From contig NZ_RMBX01000006.1 of the NCBI RefSeq assembly GCF_003807585.1, positions 124,001-188,000 of the forward strand: 64,000 nucleotides of DNA, given 5' to 3'. This stretch comes from Chitinophaga barathri (GTDB lineage Bacteria; Bacteroidota; Bacteroidia; Chitinophagales; Chitinophagaceae). Position numbers and translations under genes: made by a program. Shown here one piece after another: positions 19,289 to 28,128 of this stretch. The notes under the pieces are model-generated. The model did no database searches, was not told where the DNA came from, and saw nothing but the letters and a program-made list of their open reading frames with translations. How positions within the stretch are numbered: position 1 is the stretch's first letter; each line of letters begins with the position of its first letter.

Positions 19289-20344
19289 TCACTTCTTTAC
19301 CAAAAACTTCCTTCTCCACCAGATCAATATGCCCGAAAGCGCCAGTACACCGGGCGCCAGGCCTAGCAGGGTCCACAGTATCTTCAGCGGGATACCGCCA
19401 AAGTTCCCGAAATGCAGTTGTAACACGCTGGCATTCAGCTTTTGGGATACTCCCGCGGTTTTAAAATCCACTTTTTTCATCACTATCCCGTCTTCCGGCC
19501 GGATGGTGACCGTGCTGGCGTATTCCCCGAAAATCGCGGGCTCGCCCGCATTGCCCAGGAACAGCACAGTGCCGCCTTCAGCCCTTGGCGGGCGGATGCC
19601 CAGTACCGTGAAGCCGGGTATTTCGGCCCGGGCGTCCCTGAGCAGCCGGTCGTAATCGATCTGCTCCTGTACGGCGAGGGAAGCGGCTTTTTTACCCACC
19701 TTTGCACCCACCACCTTAAATTGTATAAGAATGCCGGTGATAACCATCAGCAGGTTAAATACCAGCGCCCAGACGCCTACGACGCGGTGCAGGTTACGCC
19801 AGCGCCGGCGGCGGTGTTTCCATTCTATTTTGTCGCGGAAGGTGAGCACCTTCCCCAAATGTTTCCGGTATACATGCAGCCCGCTCAGCAGGGAGATGAC
19901 CATGATAAAAGCCACGCAAAGGATGATTACAGACCCATTGCGGCCGCTTAGCGGTGTGAAGTGGAGGTAGAGCAGGAAATCTGTAAAATAGCCTTTATTG
20001 CCCCTCCTGTGCAGTACTTTGCCGGTATAAGGGTCCAGGTAGACGTACACCTTATCCTCCGCGGAGTATTCCGCCCGCATGATCAGGCTTTCGTCCGGTG
20101 CCTGGGGCAGGCGCAGGAAAGTGATGTAAGGCCTGCCCGGATTGGCGGCCAGCCCTTTTTCGTACAGGGTGTTCAGCGGCAGTGGAGTACCGCCGGGCTG
20201 CACCTGGTAAGCGTTTTTATTAAGCGAATGGTCGATCTCGTCGCTGAATACGAGTATGCTCCCTGTAAAACTCAAAAGCAGGAGAAAAACTCCTGCTATC
20301 AAGCCCGTGATTCGGTGAACCCGGAATATCTGTTGTTGTAACAC
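19289..20344 (-). CDS. PepSY-associated transmembrane protein (putative siderophore-iron reductase type)
   Basis: The 351-residue inner-membrane protein has the PepSY_TM layout: an N-terminal membrane helix (about 10-32), a periplasmic region with PepSY-like repeats, two central helices (about 135-155 and 185-207), another periplasmic domain, and a C-terminal helix followed by WWRRKFL. The histidines in HRITG and the LHRVVGVWALVFNL helix are candidates for haem coordination, as in proteins thought to reduce ferric siderophores in the periplasm. It starts only a few bases after the end of the TonB receptor, so the two are surely cotranscribed, which points to iron or another metal chelate as substrate. 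Confidence 0.85.
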   Translation of the reverse strand: MLQQQIFRVHRITGLIAGVFLLLLSFTGSILVFSDEIDHSLNKNAYQVQPGGTPLPLNTLYEKGLAANPGRPYITFLRLPQAPDESLIMRAEYSAEDKVYVYLDPYTGKVLHRRGNKGYFTDFLLYLHFTPLSGRNGSVIILCVAFIMVISLLSGLHVYRKHLGKVLTFRDKIEWKHRRRRWRNLHRVVGVWALVFNLLMVITGILIQFKVVGAKVGKKAASLAVQEQIDYDRLLRDARAEIPGFTVLGIRPPRAEGGTVLFLGNAGEPAIFGEYASTVTIRPEDGIVMKKVDFKTAGVSQKLNASVLQLHFGNFGGIPLKILWTLLGLAPGVLALSGILIWWRRKFLVKK

Positions 20345-20353
20345 TATCAGAAA

Positions 20354-22696
20354 TTATAACTGTAATTCAGGCTGATGCGTGCACCTGTGCCTTTTACATA
20401 GTTTTCGTTGCGCGCATTCCACTGCGAAGCTTACGGTATAGTAATCAGCGTTGAAAAGGTTTTCGACACCGAGGCCCAGGCTGCTGTGCCCATCCAGCTG
20501 CAGGTTGCCCAGGAAACTGAAGGTGGTGAACCCTTCCACGGGGCCGGTTCCGTAAGAATAAAGGCCGTTCACTTTCTCAAAACGGTTGCGTTTGCCGGCG
20601 TGCAGCATCTGCAGGCGGAGGTTCAGCCTTTCTATGGGGGCATAACGGATGTAGGTGGTCACTTTGGGAGGCGCAATGCGGTCGGTGCCGAGGTATTTAT
20701 CCGTAGCATCGTCATATTTACCATTGTCGTCAATATCCTGTTTGCCTTCCACATAGGAGTACGAAGCGCCCGCACCGAGATTGCGCAGGATGCTGGCGTC
20801 CGCCGCGATCTCGAAGCCGTACACCTTTTCGGGAGCGCGTTGTATCTCGAACTTACCGTTCTTTTCCAGGAAGGAAGAGCCCAGTTTGGAGGTACTGATA
20901 TAATAACTGCCCTCCAGTGTTACGGGGCCGAGGGTGCTGTTAAAGCCGGCCTCGTAGTTGTTGGCTATCACAGCTTCGGTTTTCAGGAGGGAAACGGTGT
21001 TTTCCTTTGCCGCGCGCAGGATGCGGCCCAGCTCCATGATGGAAAAGCTCTGTGAATAGCTGATGAAGGGTTTGAAGAACCTGAATTTGTTATAACGGAG
21101 GCCTGCGTTGTACACCAGGGCATTGTAGCTGAGATCGCCGCCGGTTACGCTTACACCGCCTTCGGTGAACTCGCCTGTTACGCGGTTCAGTTGTTTAACG
21201 GTCACGTAGTCTGGGATGCCGATGTTGATATTTTCGAAACGCGCGCCTGCTTTGAACACAAAATCTTTGAACAGGTTCAGCTTCACCTGCGCGTAGGGCG
21301 CATAGTTCTTCATATCCATGTCCGGCACCCAGGTACGGCCGTCCAGCAGGCTCTGGGAGGTAACGTCGTTCATATAATCCAGGCCGTACACCAGTGACAG
21401 GTCGTAGTTCCCGGAAAGATGCAGCGGGCTGCTGAAGTTGATGCGCACGCCTTGTTTCTGCGAGGATATTTCGGACTGGCCACCGCCTTCAAAAGTAGGC
21501 CCCCAGCTGTATACGGTTTTGAAACGCTGCATGTACAGGCTCACGTCCAGGTCCGTACCGCCGATGATGCCTTCGCTGCTCCAGCGCAGGCTGGCATTGT
21601 GGTTGTAAGGAGTGCCTTCCGCGGCGCCGGGGCGGTCGCCGATGATGCCGGTAGCTGCTGAATCCAGGTATTTACCGGGTTTCAGGATGTAATCGGTGCG
21701 CTGCTGGCTGCCAAAGAAGTTGTACATCAGCTCCAGGCGGTTGCGCCCGTTGATATCGTAACCGATCTTGGCAAAGCCGTTCCATATCTGCGATTCGCCA
21801 AGGCTGTATTCGGGGGAGTTCACCACGCCGTTTGCATCTTTGTATACGCCGGTCTGTTCATAATGACCGGACACTACGAAGTCCCATTTTTTATAAGAGC
21901 CGCTCAGCAGCTGGCCCACGGCAAAACCGCCGGTATGCTGGGCTTCCACCAGCTGTGTGTTCGCGCCGATGGTGGTCTGGCCGCTGAGGCCTTTTTTGGA
22001 TTTATCGCCTTTTTTGGTGATGTAGTTGATCAGGCCGCCGTCCGCGCCATTACCATAAATGGCGGTTGCGCCTTTGATCACTTCAATGCGCTCAATGGCG
22101 GAAGGGTCGATCGTGCGCATGTCGCGGCCGCCGTTGCGGAGCGGGGTGGACTGCGGTATACCGTCTACCATTACCAGTACGTTGCGGCCACGGAGGGTCT
22201 GGCCGGTGTTGCCGGTGGTATTGTCGTTGATGGCGAGACCGGGAACGGTGTTTGCGAGGATGGCGGTAATATTATTATTAATGCCTTTCTGCGCTTCCAT
22301 TTCCCGCGGGCCTACGATGGTCACGGAAGAAGGAACTTCATCCAGCGTCTCTTTTTTACGGCTGGCGGATACGATCACCTCCTGCAGGTCCGCGGAGGAT
22401 TTCATGGCGATATCCTGTATGGTGGTGTCCGCCGTGATGGCGATGGTCTGTTCCGTGGTAGTGAAGCCTACGCCGGAGAAACGGAATGTGTATGAACCGG
22501 CGGGGGCGGCAAGGATGTAGCTGCCGTTGGCATTGGCTACCGTGCCTTTTTTGATACCGGGGATGCTGATATTGGCAAAAGGTACAGCCTGGCCCTGTTC
22601 GTTGCGCACCATACCTTTAATGACACCTTGCGGAGCCTGTTGTGCCTGTGCGGTAAGGGAAGCTGCCAGTACAACGATTGTTAAAATATTCCTCAT
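20354..22696 (-). CDS. TonB-dependent receptor, siderophore type, with shifted C-terminus
   Basis: This outer-membrane receptor starts with a signal peptide (about 1-18), a carboxypeptidase-like domain (about 22-105), and a plug with SASRKKETLDEVPSSVTIV and LRGRNVLVMVDGIP (about 110-235), then the barrel. As read, it has 780 residues and ends in a basic, non-barrel tail after YYTVS. Removing one base at 20427-20428 restores an ending SSQWNARNENYVKG...NYSYNF with stop at 20347-20349, i.e. 782 residues and the C-terminal Phe needed for barrel assembly. So there is either a real frameshift or a sequence error. It forms an operon with the PepSY gene. Its promoter (TACCTTTG on the minus strand, 22721-22728) is overlapped by a palindromic motif, suggesting repression by a metal-sensing regulator. 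Confidence 0.85.
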   Translation of the reverse strand: MRNILTIVVLAASLTAQAQQAPQGVIKGMVRNEQGQAVPFANISIPGIKKGTVANANGSYILAAPAGSYTFRFSGVGFTTTEQTIAITADTTIQDIAMKSSADLQEVIVSASRKKETLDEVPSSVTIVGPREMEAQKGINNNITAILANTVPGLAINDNTTGNTGQTLRGRNVLVMVDGIPQSTPLRNGGRDMRTIDPSAIERIEVIKGATAIYGNGADGGLINYITKKGDKSKKGLSGQTTIGANTQLVEAQHTGGFAVGQLLSGSYKKWDFVVSGHYEQTGVYKDANGVVNSPEYSLGESQIWNGFAKIGYDINGRNRLELMYNFFGSQQRTDYILKPGKYLDSAATGIIGDRPGAAEGTPYNHNASLRWSSEGIIGGTDLDVSLYMQRFKTVYSWGPTFEGGGQSEISSQKQGVRINFSSPLHLSGNYDLSLVYGLDYMNDVTSQSLLDGRTWVPDMDMKNYAPYAQVKLNLFKDFVFKAGARFENINIGIPDYVTVKQLNRVTGEFTEGGVSVTGGDLSYNALVYNAGLRYNKFRFFKPFISYSQSFSIMELGRILRAAKENTVSLLKTEAVIANNYEAGFNSTLGPVTLEGSYYISTSKLGSSFLEKNGKFEIQRAPEKVYGFEIAADASILRNLGAGASYSYVEGKQDIDDNGKYDDATDKYLGTDRIAPPKVTTYIRYAPIERLNLRLQMLHAGKRNRFEKVNGLYSYGTGPVEGFTTFSFLGNLQLDGHSSLGLGVENLFNADYYTVSFAVECAQRKLCKRHRCTHQPELQL

Positions 22697-22720
22697 CGGG
22701 TTTTGTTAAAAAGTTGGCCG

Positions 22721-22757
22721 CAAAGGTACCGTAAGTGGCGATGCGTAGAATTACGCA
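22721..22757 (-). promoter_or_regulatory. TonB receptor promoter with palindromic operator
   Basis: TACCTTTG on the minus strand (22721-22728) is a -7 element. Where the -33 box should lie there is instead a palindrome, TGCGTA-GAAT-TACGCA (22742-22757), the first of three copies of CGTAGAAnTAC(G/T). Confidence 0.55.
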
Positions 22758-22821
22758 AAGCGGAAAAGTAATGATCGGATCGGGAAAAACAGCCATGGAG
22801 GCTGTGCGATGAAAGTTACAA

Positions 22822-22833
22822 CGTAGAAGTACT
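22822..22833. promoter_or_regulatory. Second copy of the CGTAGAAnTAC motif
   Basis: CGTAGAAGTACT, 78 bases from copy 1. One arm of the palindrome is weakened. Confidence 0.4.
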
Positions 22834-22878
22834 TTAACAGTGCGTTAACAAAATACCACGTTAGTGTGATGTTATTAC

Positions 22879-22899
22879 CGTAGAACTACGTTATTTTTG
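22879..22899 (+). promoter_or_regulatory. Third CGTAGAAnTACG copy next to a plus-strand -7 element
   Basis: CGTAGAACTACG (22879-22890) is followed directly by TATTTTTG (22892-22899), a perfect TAnnTTTG. No TTG is found at the expected -33 distance, so the promoter may need activation or be weak. Confidence 0.4.
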
Positions 22900-22905
22900 G
22901 TTAAC

Positions 22906-23157
22906 ACTTAAATAAGTTCGGGAAGCGGAAAGAGCTACTACCTTTTATTACTCAGATTTCCAACACATTCAGATATAACTGACTAATCATAAAATAATTC
23001 CATGGGTAACATCTTTTTGTTTATCCATATTCTATGATGGCCCAAACTTTTTTATTACCATGTCCTACTGAACGATCGATTCTTAAGATCATGTATTACA
23101 CCTAGTGAAAGAACGATTTGTTTGCCGGGGCTGACTAACCATCAGCCCCCTTTTTTT
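22906..23157 (+). ncRNA. Candidate untranslated transcript divergent from the TonB receptor
   Basis: The 597-base gap between the TonB receptor and the SPT-like gene has no credible gene on the plus strand. Yet it contains a plus-strand -7 element (22892-22899) and a strong intrinsic terminator (23127-23157). A transcript from about 22906 would be about 250 bases. The only reading frames are tiny, such as 11 codons at 23002-23037. A regulated small RNA is the simplest reading, but expression is not shown. Confidence 0.35.
23127..23157 (+). terminator. Orphan plus-strand terminator
   Basis: GGGGCTGA / TCAGCCCC (8 bp, seven-base loop) followed by seven T. No plus-strand gene lies upstream of it for 4 kb. 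Confidence 0.8.
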
Positions 23158-23230
23158 GCCCTGTAGGTAAGCAGGTGTTGATCATTTGTTAATGAGAGGG
23201 GAGGGCGTTTTCTTCATTTGTTAATGGAAT

Positions 23231-23257
23231 AAAAAAAGAGCGCCCGGTCAGACGCTC
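23231..23257 (-). terminator. Terminator of the SPT-like gene
   Basis: GAGCG / CGCTC stem with a ten-base loop, followed on the minus strand by TTTTTTT. It is 37 bases after the stop. Confidence 0.75.
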
Positions 23258-23293
23258 CTTTTATTTCTACGGTACTTACTTTCTGAATAATAA

Positions 23294-24532
23294 CTACACC
23301 ATCGGTATTTCCGCAACGGCATATGCTTTCTGGTCCAGCTTCTGCTTGGTTTCGGTGAACGCCTTCAGGGTCAGCTCGATATCCTCGTCGGAATGAGCCG
23401 CTGTAGGGATCAGGCGATAGATGATCTGGCCTTTCGGGATCACGGGATATACCACGATGGAGCAGAAGATGTTATAATTCTCGCGGAGGTCCAGGCACAT
23501 AGCGGTGGCTTCCGGGATGTCGCCCTGCAGGTAGATGGGGGTAACGGGGGAGTTGGTACGCCCGATATTGAACCCTCTGTCGCGCAGGCCTTTTTGCAGT
23601 TTATTCACGTTGCTCCAGAGTTTTTCTTTCAGCTGCGGCTGCTGGCGCATGAGTTGCACGCGTTTCAGGTGGCCGATGATCAGCGGTAAAGGAATGGATT
23701 TCGCGAATATCTGTGAGCGCATATTGTAGCGCAGGTAGTTGATGATTGCTTTGTCGCCGCTCATAAACGCGCCGATGGAAGCCCCGGATTTCGCGAAGGT
23801 GTTGAACAGGAGGTCGATCTCTTCCTGTACGCCCTGCTCTTCGCCGGTACCGGCGCCGGTTTTGCCCATGGTGCCGAAGCCGTGCGCATCGTCCACCATC
23901 AGGCGGAATTCGTACTGGTTCTTCAGCGATACGATCTCACGGAGCTTACCCTGGTCGCCGGCCATGCCAAATACGCCTTCGGTGATCACAAGAATGCCGC
24001 CGCCGCTGGTTTTGGTGTATTCCACCGCGCGTTTCAGCTGTTTCTCGCAGTCTTCGATATCATTGTGTTTGAATACATAACGGTGACCCTGGTGCAGGCG
24101 CAGGCCGTCTACGATGGAAGCATGGCATTCAGCGTCGTATACGATCACGTCGCGGCGGTTGCAGATGGCGTCTATCGCGCTCATAATGCCTTGATAACCA
24201 TAGTTTAGAAGCGTGGTGTCTTCTTTGCCCATGTATTCGCTCAGTTCTCTTTCGAGCTGCTCATGGAAATTGGTGTTGCCACTCATCATACGCGCTCCCA
24301 TGGGGGCCGCAAGACCGTATTCAGCCGCTGCCCTGGCATCTGTAGCCCTCACCTCGGGGTGATTGGCCAGGCCCAGGTAGTTGTTAAGGCTCCATACGAT
24401 TTTTTCTTTGCCCCGGAACTTCATCCTGGGACCAATCTCGCCTTCCAGCTTGGGGAAAGCGAAGTAACCGTGGGCTCTGTCAGAGTGCTCCCCGATAGGG
24501 CCCATATGCTTCAGTTTCTCGAATATATCCAT
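23294..24532 (-). CDS. Alpha-oxoamine synthase, serine palmitoyltransferase-like
   Basis: The 412-residue PLP enzyme condenses an acyl-CoA with an amino acid under decarboxylation. In Bacteroidota such proteins start sphingolipid synthesis (serine + palmitoyl-CoA) or, in some relatives, capnine-type sulfonolipids (cysteate + acyl-CoA); a third possibility, 8-amino-7-oxononanoate synthase for biotin, is less likely because no bio genes are nearby. Visible residues are the ring-stacking His137 (DAECHAS), D214-D215-A-H217-G, and the PLP lysine K248 in TFAKSGAS. SNNYLGLANHPEV-type N-terminal sequence (about 48-61) is conserved in the family. It is divergent from the PafA-type phosphatase; TACCTTTG on the coding strand at 24565-24572 is a good -7 element. 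Confidence 0.85.
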   Translation of the reverse strand: MDIFEKLKHMGPIGEHSDRAHGYFAFPKLEGEIGPRMKFRGKEKIVWSLNNYLGLANHPEVRATDARAAAEYGLAAPMGARMMSGNTNFHEQLERELSEYMGKEDTTLLNYGYQGIMSAIDAICNRRDVIVYDAECHASIVDGLRLHQGHRYVFKHNDIEDCEKQLKRAVEYTKTSGGGILVITEGVFGMAGDQGKLREIVSLKNQYEFRLMVDDAHGFGTMGKTGAGTGEEQGVQEEIDLLFNTFAKSGASIGAFMSGDKAIINYLRYNMRSQIFAKSIPLPLIIGHLKRVQLMRQQPQLKEKLWSNVNKLQKGLRDRGFNIGRTNSPVTPIYLQGDIPEATAMCLDLRENYNIFCSIVVYPVIPKGQIIYRLIPTAAHSDEDIELTLKAFTETKQKLDQKAYAVAEIPMV

Positions 24533-24669
24533 ATGATTATTAAAATGAAATTAAAATTCGACCACAAAGGTATTAAAATATTATTTTTTGTAAACTTAGG
24601 TTACTTTTACGAACATTTTTTTCCACGTTCAGACGGAGCTATAACAAAGGAACAAATTTAAAGACTAAT

Positions 24670-26346
24670 ATGAGCCGTATTAAAATTCTGGCCGTTATCC
24701 TCATGATGACGGCGCCGGCAGTATTTGGCCAGAAAGCCACTTCGCCGACAATCGGGTTTCCGCCCAACTATGGAAAAAAAGCACAAAAAGACGTACCCCG
24801 CCCGAAATTAGTGGTAGGAATGGTAGTGGACCAGATGAGGTGGGATTTTCTCTACCGATATTATGACCGTTATACAAATGATGGCTTCAAACGCCTGATC
24901 AATGAGGGTTTTTCCTGCGAAAACACGATGATCCCGTATACGCCCACCATTACCGCATGCGGCCATACCTGCGCCTACACCGGCTCTGTACCCGCCATTC
25001 ACGGCATTATCGGCAACAACTGGTATAGCCGCGACCTGAAACGCAGCGTGTATTGCACGGAAGACACCCTGGCCACAGCCGTAGGCGGCAGCGATGCCGC
25101 GGGCCGCATGAGCCCCCGCAATATGCTCACCACCACCATTACGGACGAATTGCGCCTGGCTACCAACTTCCGCAGCAAAGTGGTAGGCATCGCCATCAAA
25201 GACCGCGGCGCCATCCTGCCCGCCGGGCACAGCGCAAATGCAGCCTATTGGTTCGACGGTACCACCGGCAACTTCATGACCAGCAATTATTACATGACCA
25301 GCCTGCCGGCCTGGGCACAGGCCTTCAACCGCCTCGGGCTGCCCGCCAAATACCTGAGCAAACCATGGAATACGCTGTACCCGGTTGAAACGTACACACA
25401 AAGCACCGCGGACGATAAACCTTACGAAGGCCGCTTCAGGGGCCAGCAGAATTCTGCTTTCCCGCACGAGCTGGCCGGCACCATGGGCAACAGCTTCGGC
25501 CTGCTGTCCTCCACACCCTTCGGCAATACTTTCACCCTCGAATTTGCCAAACAGGCGCTGGAAGGCCATCAGCTGGGAAAAGGCCCCGTAACGGACTTCC
25601 TGGCGGTGAGCCTGTCCTCCACGGACTATGTAGGCCACCAACACGGCCCCAACTCCGTTGAAACAGAAGATACCTACCTGCGTCTCGACAAAGACCTGGG
25701 CGACTTCTTCAAATTCCTTGACCAGAAAGTAGGCAAGGGCAACTGGCTGTTTTTCATCACCGCAGACCATGGCGTGGCGCATGTACCGGGTTTCCTCGAA
25801 GAAAACAGGATCAATAACGGCCTCTGGGACGATGCGGCGATGGTGAAAGCCCTCAATGCCGGTATAGAAAAGGAATTCGGCTTCGCCAAAGCGATCACCG
25901 CTTCTTACAACTACCAGTTCACCCTCGATATCAACGGGCTGGATAAAGCAGGTAAACTGGCCGACGTGAAAAAATACATTCTGCGGGAATCTATGAAATG
26001 GCCCGGCATCGCCAATGTTGTGGACCTTCACAATATGGCCTCCACCACATTGCCTGAACCGCAGAAGTTTATGATGACCAACGGTTTCAACGCGCAACGC
26101 AGCGGGGACATCATGGTGATCCTGCAGCCCGGATGGCTGGATGGCGGCAAAACCGGCACCACCCACGGTCTCTGGAATCCTTATGACGCACATATCCCGC
26201 TGGTATGGATGGGCTGGGGCGTAAAACCCGGCAAAACCAACCGCACTACGCATATGACGGATATTGCACCTACCGTGGCCGCGATGCTCCGTATCCAGAT
26301 GCCGAATGGCACCGTGGGCAGCGTGATCCAGGAAGTGACAAAATAA
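24670..26346 (+). CDS. pafA: PafA-type alkaline phosphatase
   Basis: The 558-residue protein has a signal peptide (about 1-20, ending VFG) and one alkaline-phosphatase-superfamily domain. It closely fits the PafA phosphate-irrepressible phosphatases of Bacteroidota, which release phosphate from many monoesters in the periplasm. Zinc ligand Asp is in VVDQMRWD (D54). The nucleophile is threonine in PTITACGHT (T95), Asn116 follows in GIIGNNW, and the diagnostic K-x-R pair is K177-D-R179 in IKDRGA. Later metal ligands are in STDYVGHQHGP (about 319-329) and TADHGVAH (about 365-372). A terminator follows at 26431. The gene is divergent from the SPT-like gene. Confidence 0.9.
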   Translation: MSRIKILAVILMMTAPAVFGQKATSPTIGFPPNYGKKAQKDVPRPKLVVGMVVDQMRWDFLYRYYDRYTNDGFKRLINEGFSCENTMIPYTPTITACGHTCAYTGSVPAIHGIIGNNWYSRDLKRSVYCTEDTLATAVGGSDAAGRMSPRNMLTTTITDELRLATNFRSKVVGIAIKDRGAILPAGHSANAAYWFDGTTGNFMTSNYYMTSLPAWAQAFNRLGLPAKYLSKPWNTLYPVETYTQSTADDKPYEGRFRGQQNSAFPHELAGTMGNSFGLLSSTPFGNTFTLEFAKQALEGHQLGKGPVTDFLAVSLSSTDYVGHQHGPNSVETEDTYLRLDKDLGDFFKFLDQKVGKGNWLFFITADHGVAHVPGFLEENRINNGLWDDAAMVKALNAGIEKEFGFAKAITASYNYQFTLDINGLDKAGKLADVKKYILRESMKWPGIANVVDLHNMASTTLPEPQKFMMTNGFNAQRSGDIMVILQPGWLDGGKTGTTHGLWNPYDAHIPLVWMGWGVKPGKTNRTTHMTDIAPTVAAMLRIQMPNGTVGSVIQEVTK

Positions 26347-26430
26347 GGAAACGGGGTACCCGGCAACCTCCCGTGCGGAACTGCCGTAGTATCAGAGAAA
26401 ATGAAGCCTGAGCATAAATAATTGATCAAT

Positions 26431-26471
26431 AAAAAGCCTCTGTCAGACTAAAAATCCGGCAGAGGTTTTTT
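26431..26471 (+). terminator. Terminator after pafA
   Basis: AAAAAGCCTCTGTC pairs with GGCAGAGGTTTTTT (two mismatches) across a loop of about 14 bases. Confidence 0.65.
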
Positions 26472-26531
26472 GTTTTCAGCGTGTTACGCATGTGTTATAA
26501 TCATTAAAAATAATTCGCTTACATTTGGAAC

Positions 26532-27305
26532 ATGCCCGGCATAACGTATCATATTGCAGACAGGATAGCCACCATTACCCTTAACCGCCCGGAAAAGCGG
26601 AACGCGCTGAACGGGGACGTAGTAAGGGAATTGCGGGAGGCATTCGCCGCCGCCGCCGCGGATGACACTGTAAAGGTGGTGGTGCTGGCGGGGAACGGAA
26701 AAGCGTTCTGCGCCGGCGCGGACCTCGATTACCTGCAGCAGTTGCAGGCGAACAACCTGGAGGCTAACCTTGCGGACAGCCGCGAGCTGATGCTGCTGAT
26801 GCAGGAGATATACAGCATGGAAAAAGTAGTGATCGCCAGGATAGAAGGAGACGCGATCGCCGGCGGTTGTGGCCTGGCCACTATTGCGGATCTGAGTTAT
26901 GCCGTTCCGGAAGCCCGCTTTGGCTACACGGAAGTAAAAATAGGGTTTGTTCCTGCCCTCGTAAGCGTATTCCTGGTAAGAAAAATAGGCGAAGGCCGCG
27001 CGCGTGACCTGCTGCTCACCGGCAGGCTGGTAACCGCGGAAAAAGCTGCATCTTTCGGTCTTATCAACGAAACAATACCCGCGGACAAGATCAGGGATTA
27101 TGTCCAACAGGTGGCATTCAGCCTCTGCACAGACGCATCCGCCAACTCATTGAACGTAACAAAAAAACTGATAAGCGCCGCGCTGGAGAATCCGCTCACG
27201 GAAGCGCTTGAATCCGCCGCCCGCATCAATGCGGAAACAAGGCAGCATCCTGATTGCCGCAAGGGCATCGGGGCATTTTTAGATAAGCTAAAGCCAGACT
27301 GGTAA
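26532..27305 (+). CDS. Enoyl-CoA hydratase/isomerase family protein
   Basis: The 257-residue crotonase-fold enzyme opens with the typical ITYHIADRIATITLNRPEKRNALN. The oxyanion-hole regions are KAFCAGADL (about 57-65) and DAIAGGCGLATIADL (about 103-117). In the second, the first catalytic Glu of rat enoyl-CoA hydratase is replaced by Gly, while the later Glu in GYTEVKIGF (about 130-138) is kept. The GFVPALVS stretch recalls methylglutaconyl-CoA hydratases of leucine breakdown, but one cannot assign the substrate. A TACATTTG -7-like element at 26520-26527 is only 5 bases before the ATG, so the mRNA could be almost leaderless. Confidence 0.85.
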   Translation: MPGITYHIADRIATITLNRPEKRNALNGDVVRELREAFAAAAADDTVKVVVLAGNGKAFCAGADLDYLQQLQANNLEANLADSRELMLLMQEIYSMEKVVIARIEGDAIAGGCGLATIADLSYAVPEARFGYTEVKIGFVPALVSVFLVRKIGEGRARDLLLTGRLVTAEKAASFGLINETIPADKIRDYVQQVAFSLCTDASANSLNVTKKLISAALENPLTEALESAARINAETRQHPDCRKGIGAFLDKLKPDW

Positions 27306-27364
27306 AGGGTTTTCACCTTTTGGCACAGATTTTTCTCAAACACCTATGTATTAACTGAACTCTT

Positions 27365-28027
27365 ATGCTGAAACTGTCACAATTCTGGATATTGCTCACC
27401 GCCTGTATTACGGGCTGGGCAACACCGCTGCTGGCACAAAGGACCATTTCTGACGCAAGGATCGAGTACAAGCTGGAGCTGCCGCCCGAGCAGCTGCAGA
27501 TGGAAGCTATGTTTGCGGGCAGCAACATGATCCAGTACATCCGGGGGAACCTGAGCAGGATAGACATGAATTTTAATGTAGTGAACTACATCTATCTTAT
27601 CAATGCGCAAACGGAAGGTCTTATCACGCTGATGGACAATCACGGGGACAAATACCTGATCCGTACGGACAAAAAGTCTTACGAGGAAGATATGAAACGT
27701 TTTCAGACCACTACTTTCACCGATCAAGCGGAAACCCGTGAGATAGCCGGCTACAAATGCCGCAAAGCCATCGGTAAATTGGCTGACGGCGGCACGTTTG
27801 ACGTGTATTACACGGTGGATATCATACCGGAGAATCGTTATTATAACCGTCGTTTTCTGAACCTCAAAGGTATTCCGCTGGAGTATGAGATCATCATGAA
27901 ATCCGGGTCGAAGATGAAAGCGATTGCAACAAAAGTGGATCTGAGCCCGGTGCCGATGTCGATCTTTGATGTGCCGAAAGGGTATAGGGAGATCACCTCC
28001 GATGAGTTAAAAAAGATCAGGGGTTAA
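27365..28027 (+). CDS. Exported protein of the DUF4412/GLPGLI-like group
   Basis: The 220-residue protein has a signal peptide (about 1-24, ending LLAQ). The mature part is beta-rich with the pattern typical of LolA/DUF4412-like exported proteins of Bacteroidota: a RIEYKLELP start, a central ETREIAGYKCRKAIGK segment in which a conserved Cys lies in GYKCRKA (about 136-142), then FDVYYTVDI and an ending SIFDVPKGYREIT. Such proteins are thought to sit in the periplasm and bind lipid or follow lipoprotein traffic, but no function is proven. It follows the hydratase by 59 bases and ends in a clear terminator, so cotranscription is possible. Confidence 0.6.
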   Translation: MLKLSQFWILLTACITGWATPLLAQRTISDARIEYKLELPPEQLQMEAMFAGSNMIQYIRGNLSRIDMNFNVVNYIYLINAQTEGLITLMDNHGDKYLIRTDKKSYEEDMKRFQTTTFTDQAETREIAGYKCRKAIGKLADGGTFDVYYTVDIIPENRYYNRRFLNLKGIPLEYEIIMKSGSKMKAIATKVDLSPVPMSIFDVPKGYREITSDELKKIRG

Positions 28028-28050
28028 AAGATATTTTCATCATGAAATAT

Positions 28051-28085
28051 AAGGCCGCAGTGTGATACTGCGGCCTTCTTTATTT
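28051..28085 (+). terminator. Terminator before the low-GC gene pair
   Basis: AAGGCCGCAGT / ACTGCGGCCTT perfect 11-bp stem, loop GTGAT, followed by CTTTATTTT. Confidence 0.8.
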
Positions 28086-28128
28086 TATGGAAATCAGTTA
28101 GTTATGAAGAATTTACAATAAATTTGAA

